Assembly (NCBI RefSeq): GCF_964204645.1
Contig: NC_134031.1
Span: 13,554,501 to 13,618,500, forward strand
Direction: 5' to 3'
DNA: 64,000 bases
From: Tubulanus polymorphus
Lineage: Eukaryota > Nemertea > Palaeonemertea > Tubulaniformes > Tubulanidae
In this document: positions 1 to 9,387 of the stretch, piece after piece
Layout: each line of letters opens with the position of its first letter
Numbering within the stretch: position 1 is the first letter of the stretch
Translations under genes and position numbers: made by a program
Notes under the pieces: model-generated
What the model was told of the DNA's origin: nothing
What the model saw: the letters and a program-made list of their open reading frames with translations, nothing else
Database searches by the model: none

Positions 1-140
1 TAATTATTGTTTGTAGTAATATCATTTAAAGCACCATTATAATCTGACGCTAATTTTGTTTCTGTTATACCTAAATCATCCGAAGTTTTTTCAATTGGAA
101 CATAACTATTTTAAGACTTTATTTTCTTTTCACCTCCCAT
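1..140 (-). pseudogene. N-terminus of an unidentified Polinton ORF
   Basis: The ATG at 140-138 sits in a TATATAAATGGG context, the same start motif as the other Polinton genes here. The frame runs off the window edge and contains one TAA at codon 10. The N-terminus is glycine- and lysine-rich (MGGEKKIKS). I do not recognise the product. Its place after the packaging ATPase suggests a structural or accessory gene, which is inference only. Confidence 0.4.
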
Positions 141-164
141 TTATATAAGAAACAAATTAGTTGC

Positions 165-440
165 AACTAGAATTCAACTAGAATTTAACTAGAATGTAAC
201 TAAAATATACTAGGTTAACAAGCTAGTTGAAATATTGTTGTTTTTATTTATTTTTTGTTGAATTTTATTTGATTTTTGTTTCGACTACCATTAACTAGAA
301 TTCAACTAGAATGTAACTGAAAATATACTAGATTAACAAGCTAGTCAAAATATTGTTGTTTTTATTTATTATTTTTTTTGTTTCAACTGCCAAAAACTAA
401 AATTTAACTAGAATGTGACGAAAATATACTAGATAGTTGA
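165..440. repeat. Intergenic tandem repeat, about 118-bp unit, CTAG-rich
   Basis: The block AACTAGAATGTAACT starts at 186 and 304, with a degenerate third start near 405, giving a period of about 118 and then 101. Units contain several ACTAG words and end in T-rich tracts. They fill the gap between the ATPase stop and the next ORF of fragment A. Function unknown. Confidence 0.7.
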
Positions 441-442
441 GT

Positions 443-1051
443 TTAAATAAATTCATATTTAAATGGGTGTTGTAATCGAAATAATAATTTTGATCTTTTA
501 TCGCTTTTCAATTTATCCATGTATTCATTGTGTAAATCATGTGGAATAATATCATTTTCCTCAAGCGCATTTTTCATCGATTTCCTATCTTTATTGTAGA
601 ATAATACTTAAAATCTAATGTTTTCTCTAAAATCTTTAACAATTGAATTATATTTTTGATTTAAAACCCATGTTGTTATCCCAAAATGTCTCCCAGAGAA
701 AGCTAAATAGCATAACTCACTCTCTCTTATTTTTGAATCATGTAAATTTGCACAATCATCTATAATGAATAATGTATTTGATCCTTTATAAATATCAATT
801 GCTATTTTAATACAATTATCTAAATTTTCTTTAACTGTTTTAGGATCTAATACAATAAATTTATTATTTCTAGTAATATTTCTATCTTAAGTTTGATTAA
901 ATTCATACGTTGGACAAAATAATACTATATTATCGAAATAGTTTTTATAAATAGTTTCTAATAAATTTAATATAAAATAAGTTTTCCCACAATTTGTTAC
1001 ACCAGAAATTAACATATTATGAGGCTCAAATATAAATAATTCCTTGTTCAT
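443..1051 (-). pseudogene. Polinton packaging ATPase (FtsK/HerA/A32-like)
   Basis: The 203-codon frame matches the usual size of Polinton genome-packaging ATPases, which drive DNA into the capsid. Near residue 16 a Walker A loop reads GVTNCGKTY. A Walker B strand, TLFIIDDC, ends in two acidic residues, and a sensor-like stretch follows (FSGRHFGITTWVLNQ). The start at 1051 is fixed by the conserved ATATAAATG context. Two in-frame TAA codons (889-887 and 610-608) break the frame, so it is a pseudogene as assembled. It lies about 100 bp downstream of the integrase on the same strand, the common Polinton order. Confidence 0.85.
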
Positions 1052-1062
1052 TTATATTTTTT
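1040..1062 (-). promoter_or_regulatory. TATAAATG start motif of the ATPase gene
   Basis: On the minus strand an AAATATAAATG sequence overlaps the start codon at 1051, with a T/A-rich run upstream. The same motif recurs at other Polinton gene starts in the window (for example 55333, 62907 and 63305). Confidence 0.5.
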
Positions 1063-1147
1063 TTATTTTACTCGATAATATCCATTCATTGAATTTATCT
1101 GGCCATCCAACCCATTTTACTAAAGAATATTTTTTTCTATTAACAGT

Positions 1148-2177
1148 TTATGTGTTTAATACTTTTTCAATTTTATATTCCTGTTCTAGATTTTCAGTAG
1201 TTAAACTTAATTCTTCTTCATAAAAGTACCCATCAACTTCTTCACCATCTAAATCTTCTAATTTATAGACATTTGGTTTTGTTGTTATTACCTTTTTCAT
1301 TTTATATATTTCTCTAGTAAAATTACGATCGTATCCTTTGTCAAATATCTTTTTAAATTTAGAAATTCTAACATTTTGACCAACTTTAAATTTAGGTTCA
1401 CCAAAATCATCTACAAGAAATGCTCCATATAAATTATTCCAAACAATTTCAGCATTTTCAGGTTTTCTAACATCAATAGGTTTCATTCCAATAGAAGAAT
1501 GATAAGAATTATTATAACCTTTTATCAATTTTGGTAAAACATCAATCCATTTAAAAGTATTATTTGCTGTAAAATATTTCCACATTCTTGTTCTTAATGT
1601 TCTATTAAATCGTTCAACCTCTGCTCCTTTTTTATCCGATTTTGTTGAAAAATATTTAATATTATGATTATCTAAGAGTTCATGAACAAGTGAATTATCA
1701 AATTCTTTTCCATCATCAAATTGTATTTTTTTCTGGTTTTAGTTTATCATCCGAAAGAAATTTTCTTAAAACAATTGATGTTTGTACAGCATATTTTCTA
1801 TAAAGTCGGAAGCTCCATACATAACGACTAAAATATCAATTATATTCAATATCCACCAATAATCTTTCTTAACATTTTTCATATCAATTAAATCTCCTTG
1901 CCACTGTTTATCTACATAACTTACCATAGTTTTACGAGTTTTATATTTTCTAACAATTTTTTTATGTGTTGTATATGTTGGTTGCTCTAACATAAAGTCA
2001 TTTATATCTTTATACTTAACTAAATTTTTTGGGATTATCTTATCTAATTTATCTTGTTTTACTTGACGCCATATGTTTTTTACAGAAGAATAAGAAACCG
2101 AACTCTCAGGATTATAATATAAATTTCTTAGATATTGTTCTTTAGAATTTCGAGTTTTTTACCCCCCCCCCCCCCAT
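1148..2177 (-). pseudogene. Polinton DDE (retroviral-like) integrase
   Basis: The protein would join element ends to host DNA. In order it shows an N-terminal helical region (VSYSSVKNIWRQVKQDK), a core with the first Asp in WQGDLIDM, the second Asp in QFDDGKEF and Glu in GAEVERFNRTL, then an SH3/chromo-like C-terminal region (FKVGQNVRISKF, YFYEEELS). The core therefore keeps its DDE triad. Two compensating frameshifts leave roughly 1735-1815 out of frame. The 5' end is also damaged. A run of 14 G after the likely ATG at 2177 is out of frame with the body, and a TAA precedes the first clear integrase codons. Family assignment is firm and the exact start is not. Confidence 0.85.
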
Positions 2178-2207
2178 TTATATATCGTTAATTTTAACTT
2201 TATATTT

Positions 2208-2526
2208 CTAATATTGAATACTATCTAATTGAGAATTTACAAAATTTAATTGCGCGTCAGATATAATATATAATATTAATGTGCATTTTGAAATTTTTGA
2301 TTCCTTTTTTCTTTTTCATGAATAATTGTATTCCATCTTTTGTATTTTGTAATTTTTTTCTCAGAACCATGTAATGAATTATCCTTTGTGTTCTAATATC
2401 TAACCATAGTGCATATTTATTGCCGGTATAATAATCAATTTGATTAATATTACAATTTTCAGATGATTTTACTTTTTCATTCATAAAATGTTTTCTAATT
2501 TCTGGCCACTGATCTATCATTCTCAT
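2208..2526 (-). pseudogene. C-terminal part of a Polinton capsid (penton/minor-capsid-like) protein
   Basis: The frame begins inside the protein at the element edge. It contains NKYALWLDIRT and, later, NTKDGIQL, followed after a one-base shift by ISDAQLNFVNSQLDSIQY and a stop at 2210-2208. This pattern matches the C-terminus of a conserved Polinton/adintovirus virion protein, from family knowledge and without a search. It lies just upstream of the integrase on the same strand. The N-terminal part is absent. Which capsid component it is remains uncertain. Confidence 0.5.
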
Positions 2527-2539
2527 TCCTTGAAAAAAT

Positions 2540-3085
2540 ATTTAATTTGCTATACCTTAAATAGTTATTTCTACCTTTGAATACAACGTGCTAGCGAAAT
2601 CTATAAAGATGGCCGCTCACACCATAATTCTACCAATTTCGTTTCTAGATCTTCGGTCCAGTCCTCTGCCGTGCTGAAGGTTTGGTTTACGTTTTGAACT
2701 ACTTGAATTTGAAAGTTTATGACTAATTACGAATGACGCTAACTAGCGGTGATAATTTGTACTATGTATATGCGGTCTCTCATTGGCTGGAACCCCTGCG
2801 CTCAGTTCCGTCGCGTCGCAGATGAGCTTATGTCGGCTGCGATCGAAAGCAACTGCCCGCCTACCGTAGGCCGGAGTAGAACATGGGCAACTAGCCGGAT
2901 ACGGCTTGCGACGAGTCGGTAGGCGTCGCGTTGCCGTCGCAAGCCGGCTTATGTCGAACCGATTGAGGAGCAACTGGCGGCCTCTCGTAGGCCGCTAGTT
3001 GCCGCTAATCGGCGATAAACCCAGTTGCGTCGGTAGGCGTCGCGTTGCTTGTCGACATAAGCCAGCCTTTAGACATCCTGTCGCA
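2540..3085. repeat. GC-rich hairpin-prone repeat block, unclassified
   Basis: No gene seen. The words GTAGGCGTCGCGTTGC (near 2920 and 3032) and CTTATGTCG recur in direct and inverted orientation, and CGGCCTCTCGTAGGCCG can fold. It sits between the Polinton fragment and the truncated end of the Gypsy element and may be a separate small foldback insertion. Confidence 0.4.
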
Positions 3086-3090
3086 CACCC

Positions 3091-3450
3091 TTAGGCACTA
3101 CCGAGTACTGACACTGGCTCAGAAAATTCTCTATTTCTACCGAAACTGCGATATAAGAGGCCGTCAAAGATATGAAAGAAATCAGCTTTAGCAATAAGAT
3201 GCTGAGCTTCTGCCTTATTCGAGGGAAGATCCCCTAACTCTAAATACTTAATCAATGGTAGACACTCATTACATGACCGCTGTAGAGAATAGAAATCTAC
3301 AGTGTCCAAAACATTGACGCTTTCACTATCACAAGAAACAGGCATTTCAGATGCATAAGAAATAATCCCAATTCCTCCCAGGTTTTCGAAGGAGAAAAGT
3401 ACCGCTACATCTGGCGGAGAGGGATGGTCGTCATGATCCTCGTCATCCAC
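3091..3450 (-). pseudogene. Gypsy 1 pol, spacer between RNase H and integrase
   Basis: A 119-codon frame continues pol past RNase H. It begins with an acidic stretch (MDDEDHDDH) and contains the pre-integrase region (ECLPLIKYLELGDLP, LLYRSFG). The frame stops near 3091 before the HHCC zinc finger and catalytic core. It probably belongs to the same polyprotein as the RNase H at 3477-3941. Confidence 0.55.
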
Positions 3451-3476
3451 TATCTCCGGGTATTCTCTCCGAGATA

Positions 3477-3941
3477 CTACATCTGCATTGACATTCTTAT
3501 ACCAGGTCTATGTATGATTTTAAATTCATAAGATTGTAACTTGGTAGCCCAACGCGCCACACGAGTATTAAAATCTGTAGCCTTATTTATGCGTGTCAAT
3601 GACATGTGATCTGTAAATATGGTAAAAGGTTTACCCGAAAGATATACACGGTACGTATCAATGCCTACAACGATTGCCAAGCCTTCCTTGTCCCTGGTAT
3701 TCCAGCGACGCTGTGAAGCAGACAGAGCTCTGCCTCCATACGCAACAACCTGTTCGAGGCCATTCTCATCAAACTGACCCAAAATATAACTGATTGCCGT
3801 GTCGGAAGCATCAGTGCAGAGAAAGTATTCCTTTTTCGGATCCGGGTAAGCTAATAAAGGAGGTGTCACTAAATGATTTTTGAATTTCTCAAATGCTGCC
3901 TGATGATCAGCAGTCCAAATAAATTTAATGTCTTTTTCCAA
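3477..3941 (-). pseudogene. Gypsy 1 RNase H domain
   Basis: Shows the Gypsy RNase H signature: CTDASDTAISYILGQ (first Asp), a Glu in WNTRDKEGLAIV, FTIFTDHMSLT (third acidic residue) and the tail YEFKIIHRPG. It degrades the RNA strand during reverse transcription. The frame overlaps the RT frame by 17 bases in a different phase, which marks a frameshift between them. Confidence 0.85.
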
Positions 3942-4618
3942 AAGTGAAGTAAGTTGGGTTGCAATCGATGAATAATCTTTGACAAACCTTCACAAAGTTA
4001 CAAAGCCCTAGGAAAGACCGAAGTTCTTTTCTATTCTTGGATATCGGAAATGAATTAATCACCTCACATTTAGCAGGATCTGCCTCAGCTCCTTTATCAG
4101 AAAGAATAAATCCTAAATAGTGAACTTTATTCTGAGCAAACTTGCACTTAGATGGCTTCAAAGTCAAATTAGCAACCCTAAGTCGGTCAAAAACTAAACT
4201 CAAATGTTGCAAGTGTTCATCGAACGATCTTGAATATATCAGAATATCATCGATATATACAAAACAGAATGACCAGTGAAACCCACGCAAAACTTCATTC
4301 ATTGTCATCTGAAATATTGCCGGGCTATTTCTTAGACCGAAGAGCAACCGCTTAACCATGTAACTTCCAGTTTGCATGACAAACGTGGTTTTTTATGCAT
4401 TGTTTCTGGATCGAGTTTAAGGTGCCAAAATTTGGAAGTCGTATCAAGTGTAGTAAAGAAGATGCCTGAGATTCACCAATGGAATCGATTACATCAGGTA
4501 GCGTTGGAAGCGGATATGAAATTGTTTTTGTGATACGATTCAAGGACCTATAATCAACCGCAAATCGATATTCACCGTTCTTTTTCTTAACCATAACTAC
4601 CGGAGACTGAAAAGTCAC
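3925..4618 (-). pseudogene. Gypsy 1 reverse transcriptase
   Basis: Two adjacent frames make up the RT. The upstream one has SPVVMVKKKNGEYRFAVDYR and LNRITKTISYPLP. The downstream one has LLFGLRNSPAIFQMTMNEVL, the catalytic FVYIDDILIYS and the thumb motif NKVHYLGFILSDKG. These are Ty3/Gypsy RT blocks. The palm between the two frames is damaged near 4377, where a stop and phase change interrupt the region that should hold the first catalytic Asp. Confidence 0.88.
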
Positions 4619-4763
4619 GATATTCCTCTAATAGATCAAGCAACCCACGTTTCTGTTCTCGTTTAATTTAGTATCTGATAAGTCGCAATTTATAGGCCCT
4701 ATCGGTGTTTTTTCACTCTCAGGAGCGAAATTAACAAAATCACTTGTATCATATGGAGGTAAA

Positions 4764-5410
4764 TCAGCCGACGATCAGTGGCTTGTCCAAAGGAGTAATT
4801 GTCACTGATTCATCAAGTTTTGATAAAGACGCTATTGAGGACCCTTTCTTAATAGTAATTAATTTGTTCGTCGGATTAATTAGCCTCATGCGGGATAAAC
4901 CTTTATCTACCTTTGCCAAGCATCTAGCTCCTCTAAAATTAAGATTAATTAACTCTGGCAATGGAGCAAGGAGCACTTCTGAACCATTCAGGTATTTCGG
5001 TAAGGAAACTGCAATATCTGCTTCCGATTTTGGTCCTAGTCTTACAGATGTGATTGTTCTAGCAACCGAGCCTTGCAATGTTATCGGTAATATATGATGT
5101 GAACCGCTTTCTGCACTTTCCAATACGAAGCACTTATTCTTAAAATCCAAACTACCACCCATTTCTGTCATAAAATCTAAGCCGATAATCAAATTATGGT
5201 GTGACTTCTCAAATACGTGAAACTTGAATTTGTAAGGATTACTAACTCCAGGGAAGAGCACAGGCAATTCAAGGGTACCGGCTACTGGAATATTGTTACC
5301 ACTCACGCCGACAACTTGGTGAATAGACGAGGGCTCTAATTTACAATCCGCATACCAAGTTTTATTCAGAAATGACCGAGATACACAACTGATGCTAGCT
5401 AGCCCCGCTA
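4764..5410 (-). pseudogene. Gypsy 1 aspartic protease
   Basis: A retropepsin-like region with the active-site motif LDSGAS near 5400, followed after a frameshift by ELPVLFPGVSNPYKF and the flap-side block NLIIGLDFMTEMGG. It would process Gag-Pol. The open part is 4764-5306. The DSG motif lies just upstream in another phase with a stop next to it. It is placed correctly between the zinc knuckle and RT. Confidence 0.75.
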
Positions 5411-5535
5411 TCTAATGAGGCACCAACCCGTTGTGAACCAATAAAGACAGTAGTTACATTTCGTTCTAATTGTGCTACCAACGATACGTCGGCCTGAGGG
5501 TGCCTATCCGAGTTTCCCTGGACAGGCGCGCATCC

Positions 5536-5889
5536 CTATGCGGAGCTACTATTAAACATACACGCTTTAGCAGTATGTCTTATTTTGTGACATACATTAC
5601 ACTCAGTGAAAATAGCCTGACAGTCTGACCTCAACGAACATGCGCCATGACAATAAAAACACCTACCAAACCTATCTTTTCTGACAGGGTAATTAAACGA
5701 TTGTCTCGAGCGAATATTATACATGTATCGCTGGCCGCTGCCAACGATCCGTCTTGGGTTATCCGATCGACTCAGGTGACTGTTGTATTCGGGTCGCGAT
5801 CGTGGTTGTCCACCCCAATTATCACGATGATCGCGGTTACTGTGAACTCGATGTTCTACTTGTTCCTGTCGACGTTCCATTCGATTCAT
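5536..5889 (-). pseudogene. Gypsy 1 nucleocapsid zinc knuckles (Gag C-terminus)
   Basis: An arginine-rich region (MNRMERRQEQVEHRVHSN) precedes two Cys/His knuckles. One is CFYCHGACSLRSDC, which has lost the usual His spacing, and the other is CNVCHKIRHTAKAC, a good CX2CX4HX4C knuckle. It would bind RNA during packaging. It is separated from the rest of gag by the insertion at about 5950-6385. Confidence 0.75.
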
Positions 5890-5949
5890 TCGCTGACCGA
5901 TCGCATATACGAGCTCCGTGACCGGGTCGGGTTACGGTTTATCGACAAC

Positions 5950-6385
5950 AGCTACTGTCTGAGAAAGTTTTTTCCTCGTGAAAAACGTTTTTTCGGTGCC
6001 GTGTGCGTTGGAGGCAAAACACAAAGCACCGAACTGAAAAACATTTTTCGCGAGCAAAAAACGTTTTTCGCGAAACAAGCACTGCTTGATTTGCGAAAAA
6101 CGTTTTTTTTTGTAGTGGAAAACGTTTTTCGTCCCGTGTGTTGCTACACACGTCGATTGACACTTCTATGCCGTCGATTTTGCAAAATTAACAATATTGC
6201 TAATAAGATGAGTTTGTTGTCTCCATGGATTCCATGGTGCAAGAAATTTTTTCTGCACATTTTCGTTATGCCGTGTGCGTTGGACGTTTTATCGTTTGCG
6301 GGCAAAACGTTTTGTGAAAAACGTGTTTTCTGTTTCGGCGAAACAAATTTTTTGCCGTGTGCGTTGGGCTTTAGGCGGGTTTATA
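5950..6385. mobile_element. Small palindrome-rich insertion inside Gypsy 1 gag
   Basis: This stretch interrupts Gag between the matrix-like part and the zinc knuckles. It is made of recurrent palindromic words around AAAAACGTTTTT (near 5980, 6056, 6095, 6120 and 6300) and three copies of GCCGTGTGCGTTGG (near 5997, 6271 and 6355). Its composition differs from the flanking gag. It is probably a small non-autonomous repeat that entered the Gypsy copy. Edges are approximate. Confidence 0.5.
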
Positions 6386-6402
6386 ACCAGATACGGCTTC
6401 AG

Positions 6403-7005
6403 CTAGTCGCGTATGCCATTCAAAGCGAGATGCACGATTTCGGTCGTATGGCAAGTTGATGTCGTGGCCGCTCTTTCCACACGATCGAGAAAATCCTTCG
6501 TCGATTCGGTTTTACCCTGATTGATGCCAGATAATAGGACATCCGTTACCGGTCGGTACCTACGATGCAACGCATCTCTTAATTTCACGATGTCGTCTTG
6601 TTCAATTTCACTCAGCCCACTTATCACCGTTTCGACTGATGGCGAGACGTTCGAAATAAAATAATACGGCTGTAGGTTCGGTACAGCATGCTGACGGGCC
6701 CAGCGCTCGAACTGGCGTATCCACGCGTCGACATTTTGTAACCCATCGAATTTGATCAAATTTTGTTTAATCGACATCTTATTGAACGCAACTACTTCTG
6801 GATCTATCGGTGATCCTGTAGCACTTAGGCTGCTTTCGAGAGCCATATTATCGTCCACCGAAGAACAGCTTACTTTATCGCTTGCTTCCACTGAACCGGG
6901 TTGTACGAGAATCGGAGCAGAAGTTGACGTACCACTTCTCAATAGGTACTGATTATTTTTACCAGGCTGCAGCATCAGGAACGAGCGTTCTCCACCATTA
7001 TACAT
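6403..7005 (-). pseudogene. Gypsy 1 Gag (capsid region)
   Basis: A 200-codon frame resembles the Retrotrans_gag capsid region: a basic Ser/Thr-rich N-terminus, then FDGLQNVDAWIRQFERWA, DDIVKLRDALHRRYRP, TKDFLDRVERAA and HLALNGIRD. It is the first gene of the element and assembles virus-like particles. The frame ends at a stop beside the palindromic insertion, and Gag resumes at 5889. The ATG at 7005 follows the candidate LTR/leader. Confidence 0.75.
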
Positions 7006-7009
7006 GTAA

Positions 7010-7430
7010 TAACGCTTTGGAATTAGACGCGGAATCTAGGTAGTGACACAGCCTGGGACCCTGGTTTTGTCCTCTATTTACCTGCAATGTCCTGTAATGT
7101 CCGGTAATGTCCAAGAAGACCAAAAACACGATGATATATAATAGTTGTTCTTTATTATTGAGAGTCCAAAACCAGAATGATCCAGAACGGTCTATGCTGG
7201 ACCTTCTTGGCTTTGGCTCCGCCTTCTTGGACCAGGCAACCGATTGGTGGATAGAAACCAAGCTACAGTGGTGTTTACACAGTTAAAAGTTTGCCTAATA
7301 GTTTGGTCCACTAATGGACGGACTTTTGGTTGAATAGTTCCCTTTAACTCTAATAAAAACACACTCGGGTCAGATGTCACTTTATATCGGGGTCGTATTG
7401 TAAACAAAGACGTGTCAGCTCTGTTTGAGT
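7010..7430 (-). other. Candidate 5' LTR/leader of Gypsy 1
   Basis: Non-coding. On the minus strand it contains an AATAATAAAG polyadenylation-like signal near 7155 and ends in CTGTGTCACTACC just before the gag leader. No second copy is present because the 3' end is missing, so LTR identity rests on position and the poly(A)-like signal only. Confidence 0.35.
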
Positions 7431-9249
7431 ATGACTGTTTTGATATACTAAATAGTTGATATTCAAAAAGTCAGATAATATGAAATTGAATCTGATGTAT
7501 ATCGTAAATAATAATTTAGTGTTGTTACAATTGGAATGAGAGAACTGACTGAATCAAGCAGTCCACGGCCTTTGCCTGGAACGCTTTAAATTTACTCAAG
7601 CACTATTGCCACCGATACTGATTAGTCCATCAATGTCATAATTTAAACTCTCTATTTCTGTAAACTAGAGCAAACCTTTTAGTGAGATAATTGAATCCCG
7701 GGTCTATGAACTACCCTGTAAGGATTGTAATATGGCATATCATCTATATCAAGTTGTGCATTAATGCATTCCTCAATCCCCAGATTTACTATTAACTATA
7801 AACTGCAATAAAATGGCGTTTATCAGACTTTGGTCGAAAAATACAATAAGATGGTAAATGTATTAATTACCTTAAAACTGTTGAACGGGTAGGTGATAAT
7901 GAATTCAACAGTTGCGTTCATTATCAAAATAAGACGAGATATAGTACGAATAAATTGTACGTGCAGCATAACTTAAATATGGTTAATTTTTGGCCATATT
8001 TTTAGCGATACGCTTTAGATATGTATATCATGTTTATCTGACATCATGAAAATAATTTAATCGTCGGTAGATTAATAACTGCTGCTGCTCAAAATCAAAG
8101 ATCAGAATTTTAACCGCAAGTTTATACGTGTGAGAGTGTACCGTATTATATAAACGACGTAATGTATTCGTCATTTTTAATGGAAAATTTATGCACCATA
8201 CTTCGATTTGCATTGCTGGAATCCTGATAGTTTCCAACAGGTGGAAAATGAATTCTTTTGTTTTACGTCATCCACCCTCATGCGTTTGAATAGCGTATTT
8301 CTCAATACTCCAGTTTATCATCGGTTATTTGTCGGTACGTCGGGTGTACGTGTAAGAAATGTAATATTGATGGAATATCGTAGAACTTGAATTAGGTTGA
8401 ATTCTACATAATGGAAGATGACAAAATTGGAAAATACCGGTCGGTTATCTTCCGCAGTGTACAATTCGTCCTCATTCCAGTTCAGGTCTTACATTTTTAG
8501 ACTTGGCATAGGCCTATCTAAGCAACCCGAGGCCAAGCGTCAAGCAACTCATCAATTAGCCATGAGTGAGCGAATGATTATCATGTGATGCTTCCAAATA
8601 CGGCACCACACGACTGAGGTACTAGCGAGGCCATCTTGACAAGTCACATGATACAGATGTTTGGCGGGAAAGATAACCACTTCTCCGTCGCCAGTGATAA
8701 GACATGGGAGACACCAAGCAATCGATTGCTCGACGGTTGCTTGCAAAACCGGTCGCAGCAACCGGCGACTAAAAATCGCCTCGTGTGCGCCAGGCGAAAA
8801 ACCTTTTAGTCGGCTCGCAAAGAAAGGACGTCAAGAAAAAATATATTACGGAATCTTTAATTGTTGGTTGGCAAAACACCTCAATCAATCAATCAATCAG
8901 AGTCCATGCGTGTTGCGACTCGGGGTCCTCATTAGCTTATGGACGCTGAAGTTTGTATGTTAATCATCATTTACTGATCGTTTTTTGTTCATCACGCGCT
9001 ACCCGCTCCCCTAGTTTCTTAGCTTCACACTTTTGTACGGAGCCACCGAGGTGAAATGTTGAAAAATATATGTATTTTGTTTTCTATAGTTTGCCTTTGT
9101 TACTGTTTGCTGTCCATTGAGCGTATTTCCATACTTCTTGTTCAGAAATAACCTTTGAAGAAAAACCCACAATATAAAGAAACAACAACTTCCAGAACTG
9201 GGTGAAACTGGGCGTGACTATTTTTATCATCCGATTCCTTTTTTTACAG
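7431..9249. other. Gene-free stretch
   Basis: AT-rich unique-looking sequence with only short chance frames. A (TCAA)n run lies near 8882-8900. No exon of the receptor gene upstream of 9250 was recognised here, and no RNA gene or repeat family either. Confidence 0.4.
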
Positions 9250-9387
9250 TGCTCACCGGGGAAGGCAATCGATCATTTTTTCCGGCATTTGAATGAAAAA
9301 CCTACGAAGATAATGATATTAGGAGGTGGTTGCTCAAAAGCGACTGCTCCAGTAGCCCGGACGGCTACATATTTCAATCTAGTTCAG
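9250..9387 (+). CDS. GABBR2: GABBR2-like exon A (ligand domain)
   Basis: 46 codons between a pyrimidine-rich acceptor (tttttacag) and donor CAG|gtaatg, phase 0 at both ends. It carries CSPGKAIDHFFRHLN and MILGGGCSKATAPVARTA, the lobe-1 block around the conserved GCS. Confidence 0.9.

Larger units (their letters stand above)
1..2526 (-). mobile_element. Polinton/Maverick-type element, fragment A (decayed)
   Basis: A run of AT-rich minus-strand genes typical of Polinton (Maverick) virus-like elements. In transcription order it holds a capsid-protein tail (2526-2208), a retroviral-type DDE integrase (2177-1148), an FtsK/A32-like packaging ATPase (1051-443) and the start of another ORF (140-1). 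ATPase plus integrase plus capsid genes is the diagnostic combination for this group. All genes carry frameshifts or stops, so it is an inactive relic. The upstream edge near 2530 is abrupt. The other edge lies outside the window. No terminal inverted repeat was recognised. Confidence 0.85.
3091..7430 (-). mobile_element. Gypsy-type LTR retrotransposon 1, truncated and decayed
   Basis: Reading on the minus strand from about 7430: candidate LTR/leader, gag, zinc-knuckle nucleocapsid, aspartic protease, reverse transcriptase, RNase H and the spacer before integrase. The PR-RT-RH order is that of Ty3/Gypsy. The copy stops near 3085 before any integrase core, so its 3' end and 3' LTR are lost. 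Gag is split by a 0.4-kb insertion and pol by several frameshifts. Base composition is more GC-rich than the neighbouring Polinton. Confidence 0.85.

Noticed and set aside
165-440. CRISPR array
   Set aside because: Units are long, degenerate and without unique spacers of constant size, and the DNA is eukaryotic.
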